Shown here: one piece after another, positions 33,601-42,709 of the stretch
How positions within the stretch are numbered: the first letter of the stretch is position 1
Layout: every line of letters starts with the position of its first letter
Source of the DNA: Heliopora coerulea
Lineage: Eukaryota > Cnidaria > Anthozoa > Scleralcyonacea > Helioporidae
Length of the DNA stretch: 64,000 bases
Direction: 5' to 3'
Assembly (NCBI GenBank): GCA_030142905.1
Contig: JASJOG010000519.1
Span: 62,001 to 126,000, forward strand
Position numbers and translations under genes: made by a program
Notes under the pieces: generated by a model
What the model was told of the DNA's origin: nothing
What the model saw: the letters and a program-made list of their open reading frames with translations, nothing else
Database searches by the model: none

Positions 33601-36600
33601 AACACAGAACACAGTTGCCGTAGTCACCACGTTTAATGTTACCGTAGATGACTCATAACTTCGGAAAATAGCGTATGTCACCGATCGAGTCCCGACTTCT
33701 GCGTCTCATGAGACGCAGTTTTGATTGACCGCAAAGGCAACCGCAGCCGAGCCGCAAAATGACCGCGTCTTGCACGCGGTTTTTGTTAGGTTATTTCTGA
33801 GCAGTACTGTACCTTGGATCTAAAAATAGATCATCTATTATACCCCTGCCGAGAGATAAAAAATAAAAATTTATATGATTTGGATATCACATGTATAGGG
33901 GTCACCACTACAGAGGGATAAGCCTATTGCAAACAATGCATCAGTAAAACATCTAGGTAATGGAATGGCATATAACCGTTACCTTGATCTTTAGGGGAAT
34001 GAAGGTTTTCCCGGTTAGTTTAAATAATAACAAAGACCTGATGCACAACTGAAGTTCTGACTTGTCACACGTGCCTTGGAACAGTAGGCACTTGTACTCT
34101 TGGGGCACATATCTTTAATGTTATCAAGCTCTAAGTCCCTTCTTACGTAATAATCACCAACACCATCGAGCTGCTCCCTGTTCATCGCATGTCGCAAATT
34201 GAACTTTGTGTCCCCCATCGGTTCAACTGCCTTATCGTTACCTCAGGACTTATTTACACGTTGCGATCATTGCATTCGATTGTTGCTCCTGAAGTATGTA
34301 ATTTTGTCTCGATGACACAATTCCTGCATTCGATTTGGTCGCTAATGTAGCAATTCATCGTGAAGGCACCATAGAGTAAATCGGATACATCCGAATGAAC
34401 AGTCGTGTAGATGGACCTTTACAAACATGTTATATCTATGGTTATATTTGTTGTTTTAGAACGTGGCCAGAAAATGGCAGGCGTTGTCGGTGGGACACCC
34501 TTGACAACGGGATTGACAATGTGGTACGTGTTACTCGCCAGAATTGAAGATCTTTTTAAACTAATGCCGTTTCTCGCCTTCTTGTATTCCCTCTAAATAC
34601 CAGTCTTACTCTGGAGCAATGCAGATTATGCCATGAAGAACGAATCTCCCCTAAAGGACGTAATATAAGAAAAGTTTTCCTTGTAGTCAACTATGAACAG
34701 AGGTGTACCAACCATTGAGCATTTTCTTTACTTTTACATTTTCTCCTTTTGATAATTCATACTCAGAAGTGTTGTACTGTTTCATAATGTTATGCCAGGA
34801 GAAATGAAGTGGCACAGACACAAAATTAAGTGTTTATATACAACGATGCCAGTGTTTCCCTTGGGCAACGTCGGAGTAGCGGGCCGCTATGTCTGCCCTT
34901 CAAAAGTGTTTCCCTCAGGCAACATCGGAGTAGTGGGCTGCTATCTCTGCTCTTCAGGAAGCTTGTGCAATGCTATGTTTTATATTAATCACGATAAACT
35001 TCTAGTGGTCTGCAGTGCTCTTTGGACAGCTTGTCAACGATCCCTGACTGTTCCCTACAGTATTTTGACATGTTTGTGGCCATTCAAGTGCCTTTGACTT
35101 CAGGAAAGTGCCCTCATCTTGGCCAAAAAGTACTTTTACCCTCCCTAGGTAAAATGCCGTTTTTTAATCCAGGAGGAAAGTTGGATACTGAGAGACAAGC
35201 GAAGTGACGTGAAGTGAGAGGATGGGAGGGGTAAGGTCGGATGAAGCGAAGTGACGTGATACAAGTTGAGGTAAGGTGGGCGAGAATGAGGTGAGGTAGG
35301 ACGCGGGGGAAAGTGACGAATGGTGGTAAAGTGAGGTGTGATGAGGTGAGGTGAATTGCGGAAGAAAGCTGATGCGAGATGAGGGGTGACGAGTTGAGGC
35401 AATGCGAGCTTACGTGAAGTGAAAAACATTATCTTAAGACGGAATCGTTGACTGTTTTTGTTGCTTTGTGAGCTTGTAAACGGAAAGCTTCTAAACGTAG
35501 AAACATCACGAAGATTGTTTCGTAAAAATCCTTTCCCAGCTGACAGTTTTAAAAAGTATAAAAAGACAACTCCGAAAATTTGCATCTTGCAAACCCAAGA
35601 TATGAGTTAATGATGATGTCAGGTCTGACGATGATTTTGAAATAGAGTCGAAATATAACCTGAAACGTTTTCTCTTCTTGTTTATTAACTCATGTCTTGG
35701 GTTTGCAAGATGGTAATATTTGGAGTTGTCTTCTCAAACTTCTTAAAATTGTTTTGTAATTTCAGGGCAGAAGAAGGTACAGAGAAACCGAGAATGTCGA
35801 TGTCCGAACCTTTGATGATTACCAGGAGAAATCTCGCAGCCGGAACCAAGATCCTGGCGAAGATCGCATTTCACGTTATGCTCCATCGACGGCTGTGCCA
35901 TTGTTTGGAGGTAACACTTGTATATTCAATTTTATATGTTGAATGTATGAGAGCTTGGAAATATCTTCAGATGATAGAGGAATGAGCGTCAAGCCCTATA
36001 CTCAGAAAGACAATTTCTGAGCCCCAGACGGGGATCGAACCTGCAACCTTCTGATGACCGGTGAGACGCTCTAACCATTGAGCTACCAAGACTCAGATGG
36101 CGAGCGAAGGTGCAAGTTCGACATATATGTGCGACCTAAGCGAAAGCCACTATATAGTGATAGTGATAGATGAAGTTTATATGTTGGATGTATGAGAGCT
36201 TGGAAATATCTTCAGATGACAGAGGAATGATCGTCAAGCCCTATACTCAGAAATCGTTTTTCTGAGTATAGGGCTTGACGATTATTCCTCTATCATCTGA
36301 ATATTCAATTTTCCTTTGCAGTTAGGTGGTGTATCTTACCTAATTTATAATCCACTGATCTGGATGATTTTGAATGCAATGTGTAGTAAAAAGTTTTAAT
36401 TTTGGCTTTAGTATAGCGATTAGTAGTGATCTTAAATAATATGGGGGAAAAAACTTTGATTTTCAAGTTACGGCTTTTTGGTCAAGAAACGTACTTCGCC
36501 TAAGATTTCCGCCTGGTTCATCAATCGCCCAAGTTTTAAAGAACGTCATTAGATAATGTAGAAAGTATATATGCAATTGAAAGTCGTCAGATGACACCGA

Positions 36601-39600
36601 AAGTATATATTCAATAGAAAGTCATTCAATGATATAGAAAGTATATATGTTATAGAAAGTCATTAGCTGTTAAAGAAAGTGTATGTACAATAGAAAATCA
36701 TTAGGTAATATAAAAAGCATATGTGCAATAGAAAGTCATTAGATGATACAGAAAGTATATATGTAATAGAAAGTCATTAGATGTTAAAGAAAATATATAT
36801 ACAGTAGAAAATCATCAGATAATATAGAGAGTATATATACAATAGAAAATCATTAAATAATATAGGAAGTATACGTACGCCAGAAAGTCATTAGATAATG
36901 TAGTTAAAAAAGATAGCTAAAAATCTCGGCTGTAGCTCGTTTTTCAACCCACTTGTTAATGATCCATACTCGCCATACTTCTGCATATCTCATTCAATCA
37001 TAAACGTAGAGGTTTGAGCTCGCGCAACACTAACAAACTATCCCGATCCAAATGATATCAGACTATTGTCTGATAATTTACATTCCCATCCAGCTATTCT
37101 TCATTTTCAAGATATTTTTGCTCCGTGTGTTTTTCTTAAGAACCCCTCGGAAGCTATGAGCCTAGTTGGGCAAATGATCCCACCCAAGGTCAACGGACGA
37201 GCGGGCTGGTGACCAGTGTTGGTAGGACCGGGGACGCGAGTATGGAGAATAGACACAATCATGGTACTGGTCAGGAGAAAAGTACGTTTGTCGATTTTAT
37301 TTCCGGCTGCAGTGCGTTACCATATGAGGAACAGAAGAAACAGGACAGAAGCAAACAACAGTCTTATGAAGAAGAACTTAGACGTCAGGTAGGACTACGT
37401 GTGAGATGATAACATGTTATTAGTCTTATCTGACTATTAGTTTGTTATTTATTTGTTTTGTTTGGTTCCGTACTTATTTCATTTTGTTTTCCTTCCCATT
37501 TTCCTTTCCCCTCCCTTCCCTTTCGTTTCCTTTCCCGTTCCTTTTCTTCCCCTTTTCTCAACATTCTCGTTCCTTGCTAGTCCATACCTTCCCTTTCCTT
37601 GCCTTGCCTTCCAATCCATTTCCCTTTCCGTGTCATTGTTACACTTCCCCCTCCCTTTCCTCCTATTCCGTCATGTCTGTATCCTTTCCTTCTGTTTTTT
37701 TTCATTTTCATCTGTTTCCTCTCTTTTCTTTACGTTACCTTCCCTTCTCTTTCCTTTCCTTTCTTTACCGTTCCCTTTCATTCTATTTTATTCTTTTTCC
37801 TTCTCTCCTTCTCCCTTTCCTTTCTTTCCCCCTTATCTCTATTCCTTTTCCTTCCTATTCCTTTCTCTCTTTTCCCTTTCCTTCCTTTCATATTCTTTCC
37901 ATTCCCTTTATTTCCTTTCCCTTACTTTCCTTTCCTTTCCTTTCCTCTCCTTTTCTTTCCCTTCCTTTCCTCTTTATTCCTTTCCTCTTCTTTCGTTCCC
38001 ATTCCTTTCTTTTTCTTTCCCTTCCTCTCCTTCTCTCTGTCCCTTCAAAGAAAAGGGTGTGTTTTAATGTTCTTAAAGTTTCGAAATTTTCCAGTAGAAA
38101 AAACGTATATAATATAATTATATAAACACAGAGAAATAGGCTGAACAAAGAAATACGCACTTTATATACATAATTGTTTATGTATATACATATACATATG
38201 TATATATGTATATATGTATATGTATATATGTATATATGTATATGTATATACGTAAACAATTAGAAATATACATATTGTTTTTGTTTAAAAAATGAGAGTG
38301 CATCAACAATGATTGGCTTAAGCGCTGCACGCTTCTTTGACCACAATTGGCTGCAATGAGAGCGCAAGAATGCTATCTCTTCGTATTTTTATAAATTCCA
38401 GAAAGTTTAGGTAAATATCATGCTGTGCGTGGTTGTTGTCGATAATCCCATTATTTTTAAGAATAATCGATTGCCAAAAAGTAATCGATTAATCGGGGGC
38501 AGCATTACTTACCTTGCGATACATTTTCTTGCCTTCCCCTTTTCCTTCGTTTCCTTCACTTCCTTTTTCTTACATTACCTTGTATTGACTTACTTTTCCC
38601 AACCTTGCGTTGCGTTGCCAATGCCTTTGTATTACTTACCTGGTATTGCTTTGCCTTATATTGCCTTACCTTGTTTTGTCTTGTTTTGTGTCGCATTACT
38701 TTGTATTGCTTTCTTGTTAGATTTGCTTAGTTGGAAATAAGATTTAGTTGAGCATTTGGGTTTTGTGTAGCTGTTAATTTTCCTGTTTGTTCTGCAGCAG
38801 GAGGAAAAACACATGAAGAAAAAAGAGGAAGAGGAACGACTGAGAGAATTAGATGCTCGCCAGGTATTTGATCTAAGTGCTGCTTGAGATCAAGTGTATC
38901 CTTGAATAAGAATATCGCTCTTACTATGTTTGACACCACAGTATTTTCCAGCGAAAACGGCAAGGAGACAGCATAATCGATTTATCGATATCTTTGATCT
39001 TGGTTCTATGTCAATCAAAAAATAGCGATGTGCGCGAAGAAGCATCAACCAAACGACAAAATAAAACCACCTGAACTTATATTTGAAAACAATATGTTGA
39101 CAGTTCGTTGGTGATGCAGTTTGATGTTTGAGAAACGTGAGAGCTTGGATATATTAAGGTAGATGAACGATCTTCAAGCTCGATACTCAGAAAATGATTT
39201 CTGAGCCAGACGGGGGTTTAGCCCCAGACGAAGATTGCGGGTTCGATCCCCGTCTGGGGCTCAGAAATCATTTTCTGAGTATCGAGCTTGAAGATCGTTC
39301 ATCTACCTTAGTTCGTTGGTGATAATGCGTTTCAAGGAACATCTATATGAATGTACATCTTACGAGAAGTGTTTTTCCTTACTGTAAGTTTTTTATCAAA
39401 CTTGGTTTTCGTTGAATCCCAACAACTGCAATCATTAAAATCTCTGTAGTTTTACTCGCATGAATTGCAAAAAGACTATCTTTACGTTTCGTTCTCAGTA
39501 AAAGTAACCATTGGTACGATTCACGTTTCTATTGAATTTAGGCTGCCCGAGTTGGGACGACTGTTGTGCTTAGATACGTACAACTCTTGCGATTTAATGG

Positions 39601-42600
39601 AAACTAGGCTTGAGAGCGCAGCGCCTTCAGTGTTTAACTTAACACACACAATCAATAAACATTTTTAGTATAATTACACAGGTGATTATTGAAAATCCCG
39701 CGTGGTGATTGGCCAGAAAATTACGTCATAAATCTCAATAGTCACCTAAAGGTGATTATAGCGGTGAAGGCTCAGAAACAAGATAGCGGCTATTTTTGTA
39801 AATGTAACCGAGGAGATTTTAAATGTGCTAGTTCACTACTTCCTTTCAAATAATCCCCTGTGTCATTATACTAAAACAATTATTTGCCTCAGCCTAAGTG
39901 AATATTATTGAATAATCCTTTATTATTCAACAATATTCGCTGCGCCCTCGGCGAGTAATTGTTAAATAAAGTTATGTTTTAGCAAATAACCCTCTTTTTA
40001 GTTCTTTTATCTCTGTTTTAACTTGAACTCTATTGATTCAACGGTTACTGATAGGCCACCTCTGATGAGGGAGACCCACCACTTCGGTTATATTTTCAGA
40101 AGCTTGTAAATTTTAATTGGCTGTGGACGTTAATGTTACTGAAATTCTTTGACCTTCTCTAAAATTAGGACAAAATCTTACAAGAACGGCAGGAAAAGGA
40201 GCGAAATGAATACGAGAAGAAGATTGAGGCTGCAAGGAAAAAGGAAGAAGCTGTAAGTCATGGCGGTGTCTCGGTATTCCATAAATCTTCTTGCGTTATC
40301 TTGCACACGCATTTTAGAATTACTGTCGCACTGGGACACAATCAATCTCCATCTCACTCTTACACACCTATACTAGCCTTCACGTAGCTGGACACGTTCA
40401 AGTTCACGCCCAGACTTAACTCGCTGTCACACTCGCACACACGTATTCACACTCGCCCAGGCATTCACACACATGCACTCCGACACATTTGCACTCACAG
40501 TCACACACTCATCCTCTCACACGCACACTAGCTCTCACGCACGCGTACACTCATTTTCATACACACACGCATGCTCACGGCCAGATATACGTTGCCACAC
40601 GCGCTCACACACCGACACTCGCACAAACGTTGATCCTCACACCTCTGCTCACGCTCGCACTGACACCCATACCCATACTCACGTTCAAACTCATATTTGC
40701 CCTCCAACTCATAATCTCAGTCAAACACGCTCACTCTAAGTCTGCAACACTGACACCGACTGTGACACCAGCATTGATACTGTTTAAGAAAGGATTAAAA
40801 CAGGAACCCGAATGAGGATGAGCTTGTCATCACACTTTCACCTCATGGATTATCACTGAGTAAAATGTATCGTAAATAATTTTTCTGTTTTATTTTCATG
40901 CCTCAGGCACGTTTGAAGAACGAGGAAATAATGCAAGCGGCGAAACAGAAGAAAAAAGAAATGGAACAAAGGAAGAAGGAGGAAGATAGAAAACAGGAGG
41001 AGAAGTCAAGAAAACAACTGGATGAAAGGTTGAGAGCAGCTAAAGCAAAGGTGAGTTATAGTTAAAAAAGAAAAAAACAGAAAACATTTATACCAAATAG
41101 TCGTCAAACCGTGCCCACACCATATAAGTGGTATGGAAATTGTTTAGTCCAAGGTTTCTTTCAGCTATAAAATTTGTAATCTTCGACTTTTTTTGTGATG
41201 TATAGTGCAATGAAAACATCTGGCGTGCGATACAAACTTACTTATATGAATTCGATAAATGATGAAGATGTGGGAGCTTGGGTATATCTCTGATGATCGA
41301 AACCATTGCGCTACCGAGACCTAGATGGCGAGTTTAGATGATACAAGATATCTCCAAACTCCAACATCTACCATATCTATAGACTTAATAACATTATCAA
41401 TATATCGTGGCTGACGATTAGACAGCACATATGTCGAACTTACACCTGAGCCCACCATCTGGCTCTAGGTAGTTCACTGGTTGGTTAGAGCGTCCCACAG
41501 GACATTGATCGTTTCACAGGGGTTAGAGTTTGACGAATGTTCATCGATCATCTTATTTATCAATCTCTGAAGTTATGCAGGACCTTAAAAATATGATGTA
41601 GAAAACACAACAGATTTAGTTTAATAAATGGAAATCAGTAATCAATATCAGCGTCCACCTCAGAAACCAGGTGGTAGCTTGGACCATGTTGTTACCTGGT
41701 CATGACTTGTTTATTTCTAACATCGTTTATTTCGATATTTATTTCACCAGGGTGCGGACAGGTCCGTGTCTCACCCGGTGCCAGCCTTACAAGGCCAAGT
41801 AAGATCAAGTTCTTTTCCTATCCCGACCTTGCAACGAAAGCGTGAGGTGAGAGCAACAGGTGCTTATGCATGTACATCTACGTCTTAGGTCTACATCGAC
41901 CTATAACTACATTTGCATCTTCGGTTAACTTATACCTATACCCACATGTATATCCACAACTACACCCATACTTATACCCTCCTTTGCCTATACTTATACT
42001 TTACTTATTCTAACACGTCAAACCTCTACACACGACTACACCTACACCTACGCGTATGCCTACACCTACGCCTATGCCTACACCTACACCTACACCTACA
42101 CCTATGCCTACACCTATGCCTACACCTACATCTATACTCATACCTGTTCTCACACTTCCATCAATACCTCCACTTTTACCTCTACCTATAGTCATACTTG
42201 TACCAACTCCCATGCTTACACGTACATCTGTTCTTGCATCTATACCAATGTCTACAGCAACGTCTACCAGATTCATTAACAGATAGATTGATTGATTGAT
42301 CAATCGATTAATTAGTCAATCGATTGATTGAACGAATGCTTGATAGTTTGAATGCTTGGTTGATTGATTGAATAATTGATACATTGATTGATTGAATGCT
42401 TTGTTGATTGATTGATTTGCTGACTGACTTACTGATTGACTAACTGACTAATTGATTAATTAACTTTGTGATTTATTGACTGATCGATTGATCAAAAAGA
42501 AAGGTGTGGAAACCAAATAATTATTAAAGGTTACATCGTGCAAAATTTTTAGGGTATTGTCTTCATGTTATTAAATAGAAAGAAACTCGCTCAGGTTCAC

Positions 42601-42671
42601 CTCCTATACCAACTTTACAGAATCAAATGCGATCAAACTCGCCTCTTATTCCGACTTTGCAACGAAGAAAG
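24538..42671 (+). CDS. CSPP1: CSPP1-like gene (centrosome and spindle pole associated), first complete exon set
   Basis: The gene model is built from exons whose phases all join: 24538-24639, 25981-26020, 27964-28073, 29220-29273, 30646-30691, 31498-31588, 34460-34523, 35766-35910, 37141-37388, 38798-38863, 40169-40252, 40907-41050, 41751-41846, 42579-42671. The predicted protein begins with an acidic helix (MKEDDDIQNLITAQKKRIEE) and has the landmarks EGLPLG, TPDELYD with ERRYR, SKQQSYEEELRRQ, a long E/K/R-rich coiled coil with ARLKNEE, then VPALQ and SPPIPTLQ. The order of these landmarks agrees with vertebrate CSPP1 as I recall it; no alignment was run. CSPP1 binds microtubule ends and lumen at spindle poles and in the ciliary axoneme. 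The C-terminal half lies beyond the window. Introns carry many insertions but no exon of this set is broken. Confidence 0.68.
25275..25615 (+). CDS. Doubtful alternative exon, Trp/Cys-rich open frame
   Basis: A 341-base open segment lies between an acceptor (TTTGCAAATGCAG) and a donor (ATGG|GTAAGT), phase 0 to 2. It could be joined through a 26-base micro-exon at 26876-26901 (phase 2 to 1) to the exon at 27964. The translation (LCNRWYKWIKIGTRMWMRD, then CNCYKCKLD) is unlike the rest of the gene and unlike CSPP1. The alternative route through 25981-26020 is simpler. It may be a chance frame or an exon of something else. Confidence 0.25.
25981..26020 (+). CDS. CSPP1: CSPP1-like exon 2
   Basis: Forty bases between acceptor GTCTCTATAG and donor CCAAG|GTAACA, phase 0 to 1, encoding IGHHDSDSLKLTQ. 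It joins exon 1 to the exon at 27964 without a stop. Confidence 0.5.
26990..27600. repeat. CCATACCGCACC-type degenerate minisatellite in intron
   Basis: A 600-base tract of ACCNTACC and CCGCACCTT words. From about 27419 to 27530 it is a clean 20-bp tandem (unit ACCGTACCATACCGCACCTT, about five copies). Open frames on both strands are compositional. Confidence 0.9.
27964..28073 (+). CDS. CSPP1: CSPP1-like exon with LPLG segment
   Basis: Between acceptor TTTTTCTTAAG and donor GAG|GTAAGA, phase 1 to 0. It encodes TVRDVTSPEGLPLGSYRSAQ then ERLGKEGAEECRELAE. The G-L-P-L-G segment followed by a charged helix is the best N-terminal match to CSPP1, whose corresponding region reads as a Leu-Pro-Leu-Gly motif before a charged helix. 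Confidence 0.68.
28058..28112 (+). repeat. Tandem duplication of a splice donor
   Basis: GCAGAGAATTGGCTGAGGTAAGAA is repeated about 30 bases downstream, so two near-identical donors follow the exon. Use of the second would read into a stop (GGC TGA). Confidence 0.75.
28113..29200. other. Intron, no feature recognised
   Basis: Non-coding, with an open frame at 28219-28479 that lacks splice sites. No element ends were found. Confidence 0.4.
29220..29273 (+). CDS. CSPP1: CSPP1-like 18-codon exon
   Basis: Acceptor TTACTTTACTTCAG, donor AAG|GTATGG, phase 0 to 0; encodes KNYRTTGRKSAGNHGNAK. The NYR followed by basic residues continues the CSPP1-like helix after the LPLG segment. Confidence 0.6.
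29435..29623. mobile_element. Foldback MITE
   Basis: The terminal inverted repeat GGTCAGTTTCCATTCGCTAT is matched, reversed, at 29604-29623. Inverted similarity extends inward for about 75 bases on each side (CAATCGCTTGAA, GCATGCGCATTGG). There is no coding capacity. Target duplication is not evident. Confidence 0.65.
29640..30640. other. Intron, no feature recognised
   Basis: A 123-codon minus-strand frame at 30050-30421 is open but unsupported by splice sites or family resemblance. Confidence 0.4.
30646..30691 (+). CDS. CSPP1: CSPP1-like 46-base exon
   Basis: Acceptor CTTCCGTTGTAG, donor AGAG|GTACCA, phase 0 to 1; encodes KALLDDTSHEPYKPR. It joins in frame with the next exon. Confidence 0.6.
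31167..31429 (+). mobile_element. tRNA-derived SINE, single-unit copy with 12-bp target duplication
   Basis: It is flanked by TGGTCCCTATTT (31155-31166 and 31430-31441). It contains the same unit as 8136-8572, including the tRNA-like head (GGTCAACAGGTAGAGC, GAGTTCAAATCC) and the tail (GACTTCGGCAGTG). It begins AGAATCAAATAG and ends CTCTGAGGGTGATTC, so its two ends are the two halves of the hairpin that is intact at 8332-8361. The linear copy is thus opened within that hairpin. There is no poly(A) tail. Confidence 0.75.
31498..31588 (+). CDS. CSPP1: CSPP1-like exon with RRYR segment
   Basis: Acceptor ATATTCTCAG, donor ACAG|GTACAA, phase 1 to 2. Encodes RARPQKTPDELYDADEEQLE then RKRQDERRYR. 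The pattern TPxExY followed by a charged helix ending RxYR matches a conserved CSPP1 block. Confidence 0.68.
31600..32350. other. Intron, no feature recognised
   Basis: AT-rich, without frames or repeats worth naming. Confidence 0.4.
32361..32455. repeat. 46-bp direct duplication
   Basis: Two adjacent near-identical copies of a segment beginning CGAACAGATCAAAAATTAAA, followed by an ACGAACG-type run. Confidence 0.8.
32791..32961. mobile_element. MITE with telomere-like core
   Basis: The inverted ends GGCGATCCTGTATTTTAGCG and, reversed, GGCAATCCTGTACTTTAGCG each continue into TCGGA. TAAGTAA flanks both sides, a probable 7-8 bp target duplication. The core holds a degenerate CCCTAA/CCTAACC run (about 32862-32900). 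Confidence 0.65.
33288..33605 (-). pseudogene. Tc1-like transposase, N-terminal DNA-binding fragment
   Basis: The minus-strand frame starts MLQMGKISEFVRNRIVSLKS and continues through SITKIRNILEEEGI, SLFLSRYERSGSLADAKRSG and RKPILSDRERDFI. This is the bipartite helix-turn-helix of Tc1-family transposases, including the GR(K/P)P-like linker. No DDE catalytic part follows, so it is a fragment. Confidence 0.75.
33640..34455. other. Intron, no further feature recognised
   Basis: A small palindromic CTGCGTCTCATGAGACGCAG lies at 33699-33718. Nothing else was identified. Confidence 0.4.
34460..34523 (+). CDS. CSPP1: CSPP1-like 64-base exon
   Basis: A strong acceptor (TATTTGTTGTTTTAG) and donor (GTG|GTACGT), phase 2 to 0; encodes TWPENGRRCRWDTLDNGIDN after the shared arginine. 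Including it makes the strong acceptor at 35766 the correct one. Skipping it would require the weaker acceptor five bases downstream (35771), which also keeps frame. This exon may therefore be alternative. Confidence 0.5.
35160..35410. repeat. GTGAGGTGAG-type purine-rich tract
   Basis: Degenerate GAAGTGA, GGTGAGGT and GATGAGGTGAGG words over 250 bases; low complexity in an intron. Confidence 0.7.
35541..35755. mobile_element. Penelope-type foldback beside a CSPP1-like acceptor
   Basis: The inverted arms (about 35541-35610 and 35686-35755) share TTGCATCTTGCAAACCCAAGA and continue outward with mismatches. The loop contains the hairpin CTGACGA-T-GATTTT-GAAAT-AGAGTC-GAAA at 35625-35654. The right arm ends about 10 bases before the acceptor of the exon at 35766. 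Confidence 0.6.
35766..35910 (+). CDS. CSPP1: CSPP1-like exon, arginine-rich
   Basis: Acceptor TTTTGTAATTTCAG, donor GGAG|GTAACA, phase 0 to 1. Encodes GRRRYRETENVDVRTFDDYQ, then EKSRSRNQDPGEDRISRY and a VPLFG end. The arginine/aspartate-rich stretch followed by LFG before a charged helix parallels CSPP1. Confidence 0.65.
35934..36300 (-). mobile_element. tRNA-SINE/Penelope-style insertion with 12-bp target duplication
   Basis: It is flanked by ATATTCAATTTT (35922-35933 and 36301-36312), only 12 bases after an exon. The minus strand contains a tRNA-like head (about 36018-36100; TAGCTCAATGGTTAGAGCG and GGTTCGATCCCCG). The GAGCTTGGAAATATCTTCAG motif and the CAAGCCCTATACTCAGAAA motif recur in inverted order near the right end, giving a foldback. 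It is a different tRNA-SINE family from the 8136 element. Confidence 0.7.
36543..36905. repeat. 38-bp tandem repeat
   Basis: About nine diverged copies of a unit containing AATAGAAAGTCATTAGATGA and GAAAGTATATAT, with period 38. A Penelope-like tail motif (TTTCCGCCTGG, about 36510) precedes it. Confidence 0.85.
37141..37388 (+). CDS. CSPP1: CSPP1-like exon, largest single-copy exon
   Basis: Acceptor GTGTTTTTCTTAAG, donor CAG|GTAGGA, phase 1 to 0, 82 codons. A disordered G/S/N-rich first half (ENRHNHGTGQEKSTFVDF) leads to LPYEEQKKQDRSKQQSYEEE, then LRRQ, the start of the coiled coil. The last segment resembles the SKQSLQSYQEAL-type block of CSPP1. Confidence 0.7.
37480..38045 (+). repeat. 550-base polypyrimidine (CCTTTCC)n tract
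   Basis: Almost pure C and T on the plus strand. All frames are open and hydrophobic by composition only. Such tracts can form triplex (H-DNA). A shorter CCTTGC-rich tail occurs at about 38525-38710. Confidence 0.92.
38165..38262. repeat. TATATG-type microsatellite
   Basis: Alternating TATATATG and TATACATA words; AT-rich, non-coding. Confidence 0.85.
38798..38863 (+). CDS. CSPP1: CSPP1-like coiled-coil exon with NAGNAG acceptor
   Basis: Twenty-two codons, QEEKHMKKKEEEERLRELDA then RQ, phase 0 to 0. The acceptor is TGCAGCAG, so splicing at either AG keeps frame and includes or omits one glutamine. It continues the helix of the previous exon directly. Confidence 0.68.
39116..39309. mobile_element. 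Small foldback insertion with 14-bp target duplication
   Basis: It is flanked by AGTTCGTTGGTGAT (39102-39115 and 39310-39323). Inverted arms of about 55 bases (about 39165-39219 and 39258-39309) share GATGAACGATCTTCAAGCTC and GATACTCAGAAAATGATTTC. Between them lies a B-box-like tRNA remnant (GGGTTCGATCCCCG). It is related to the 35934 element. Confidence 0.75.
40169..40252 (+). CDS. CSPP1: CSPP1-like exon D (copy 1)
   Basis: Twenty-eight codons, DKILQERQEKERNEYEKKIE then AARKKEEA; acceptor CTAAAATTAG, donor GCT|GTAAGT, phase 0 to 0. Pure coiled coil. Confidence 0.7.
40300..40745. repeat. Degenerate CACACTC-rich tract
   Basis: Repeated CACACTCAC and CACACGC words; open frames (His/Thr/Ser-rich) are compositional. 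It recurs in every unit at about 46170-46610, 55305-55750, 59190-59640 and 62040-62490. Confidence 0.85.
40907..41050 (+). CDS. CSPP1: CSPP1-like exon E (copy 1)
   Basis: Forty-eight codons, ARLKNEEIMQAAKQKKKEME then QRKKEEDRKQEEKSRKQLDE, ending AAKAK. Acceptor CATGCCTCAG, donor AAG|GTGAGT, phase 0. The RLKNEE start matches a CSPP1 coiled-coil segment. Confidence 0.72.
41751..41846 (+). CDS. CSPP1: CSPP1-like exon F (copy 1)
   Basis: Thirty-two codons, GADRSVSHPVPALQGQVRSS then SFPIPTLQRKRE; acceptor TATTTCACCAG, donor GAG|GTGAGA, phase 0. PVPALQ corresponds to a conserved CSPP1 motif after the coiled coil. Confidence 0.7.
41900..42500. repeat. CCTACA hexamer microsatellite followed by TTGA repeats
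   Basis: (CCTACA/CCTATG)n at about 41910-42270, then ATTGATTGATTG-type repeats to about 42490. The pair recurs in unit 2 at about 47815-48195 and 48205-48425 with a different number of hexamers. Confidence 0.9.
42579..42671 (+). CDS. CSPP1: CSPP1-like exon G (copy 1)
   Basis: Thirty-one codons, KETRSGSPPIPTLQNQMRSN then SPLIPTLQRRK; acceptor TATTAAATAG, donor AAG|GTAAGC, phase 0. It carries two SPPIPTLQ-type motifs, echoing exon F, so F and G may themselves be an old duplication. Confidence 0.68.
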
Positions 42672-42709
42672 GTAAGCTCGTAATTTTTGAGTGAAATGTA
42701 ATGTTTGAG

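Noticed and set aside
36018..36100. Possible true tRNA gene on the minus strand
   Set aside because: It lies inside an insertion with a 12-bp target duplication and the same motifs recur elsewhere; treated as a SINE head.
37442..38125. Three overlapping hydrophobic frames of 170-227 codons
   Set aside because: Produced by the CCTTTCC polypyrimidine tract; Phe/Leu/Pro/Ser composition in every frame.
40473..40815. His/Thr-rich frames repeated in every unit (also 46174, 55307, 59193, 62045)
   Set aside because: CACAC-rich low complexity inside an intron between two good exons; copied passively with the unit.
41751..42671. SxIP-type EB1-binding motif in SPPIPTLQ
   Set aside because: The spacing is S-x-x-I-P rather than S-x-I-P, so the established motif is not met.
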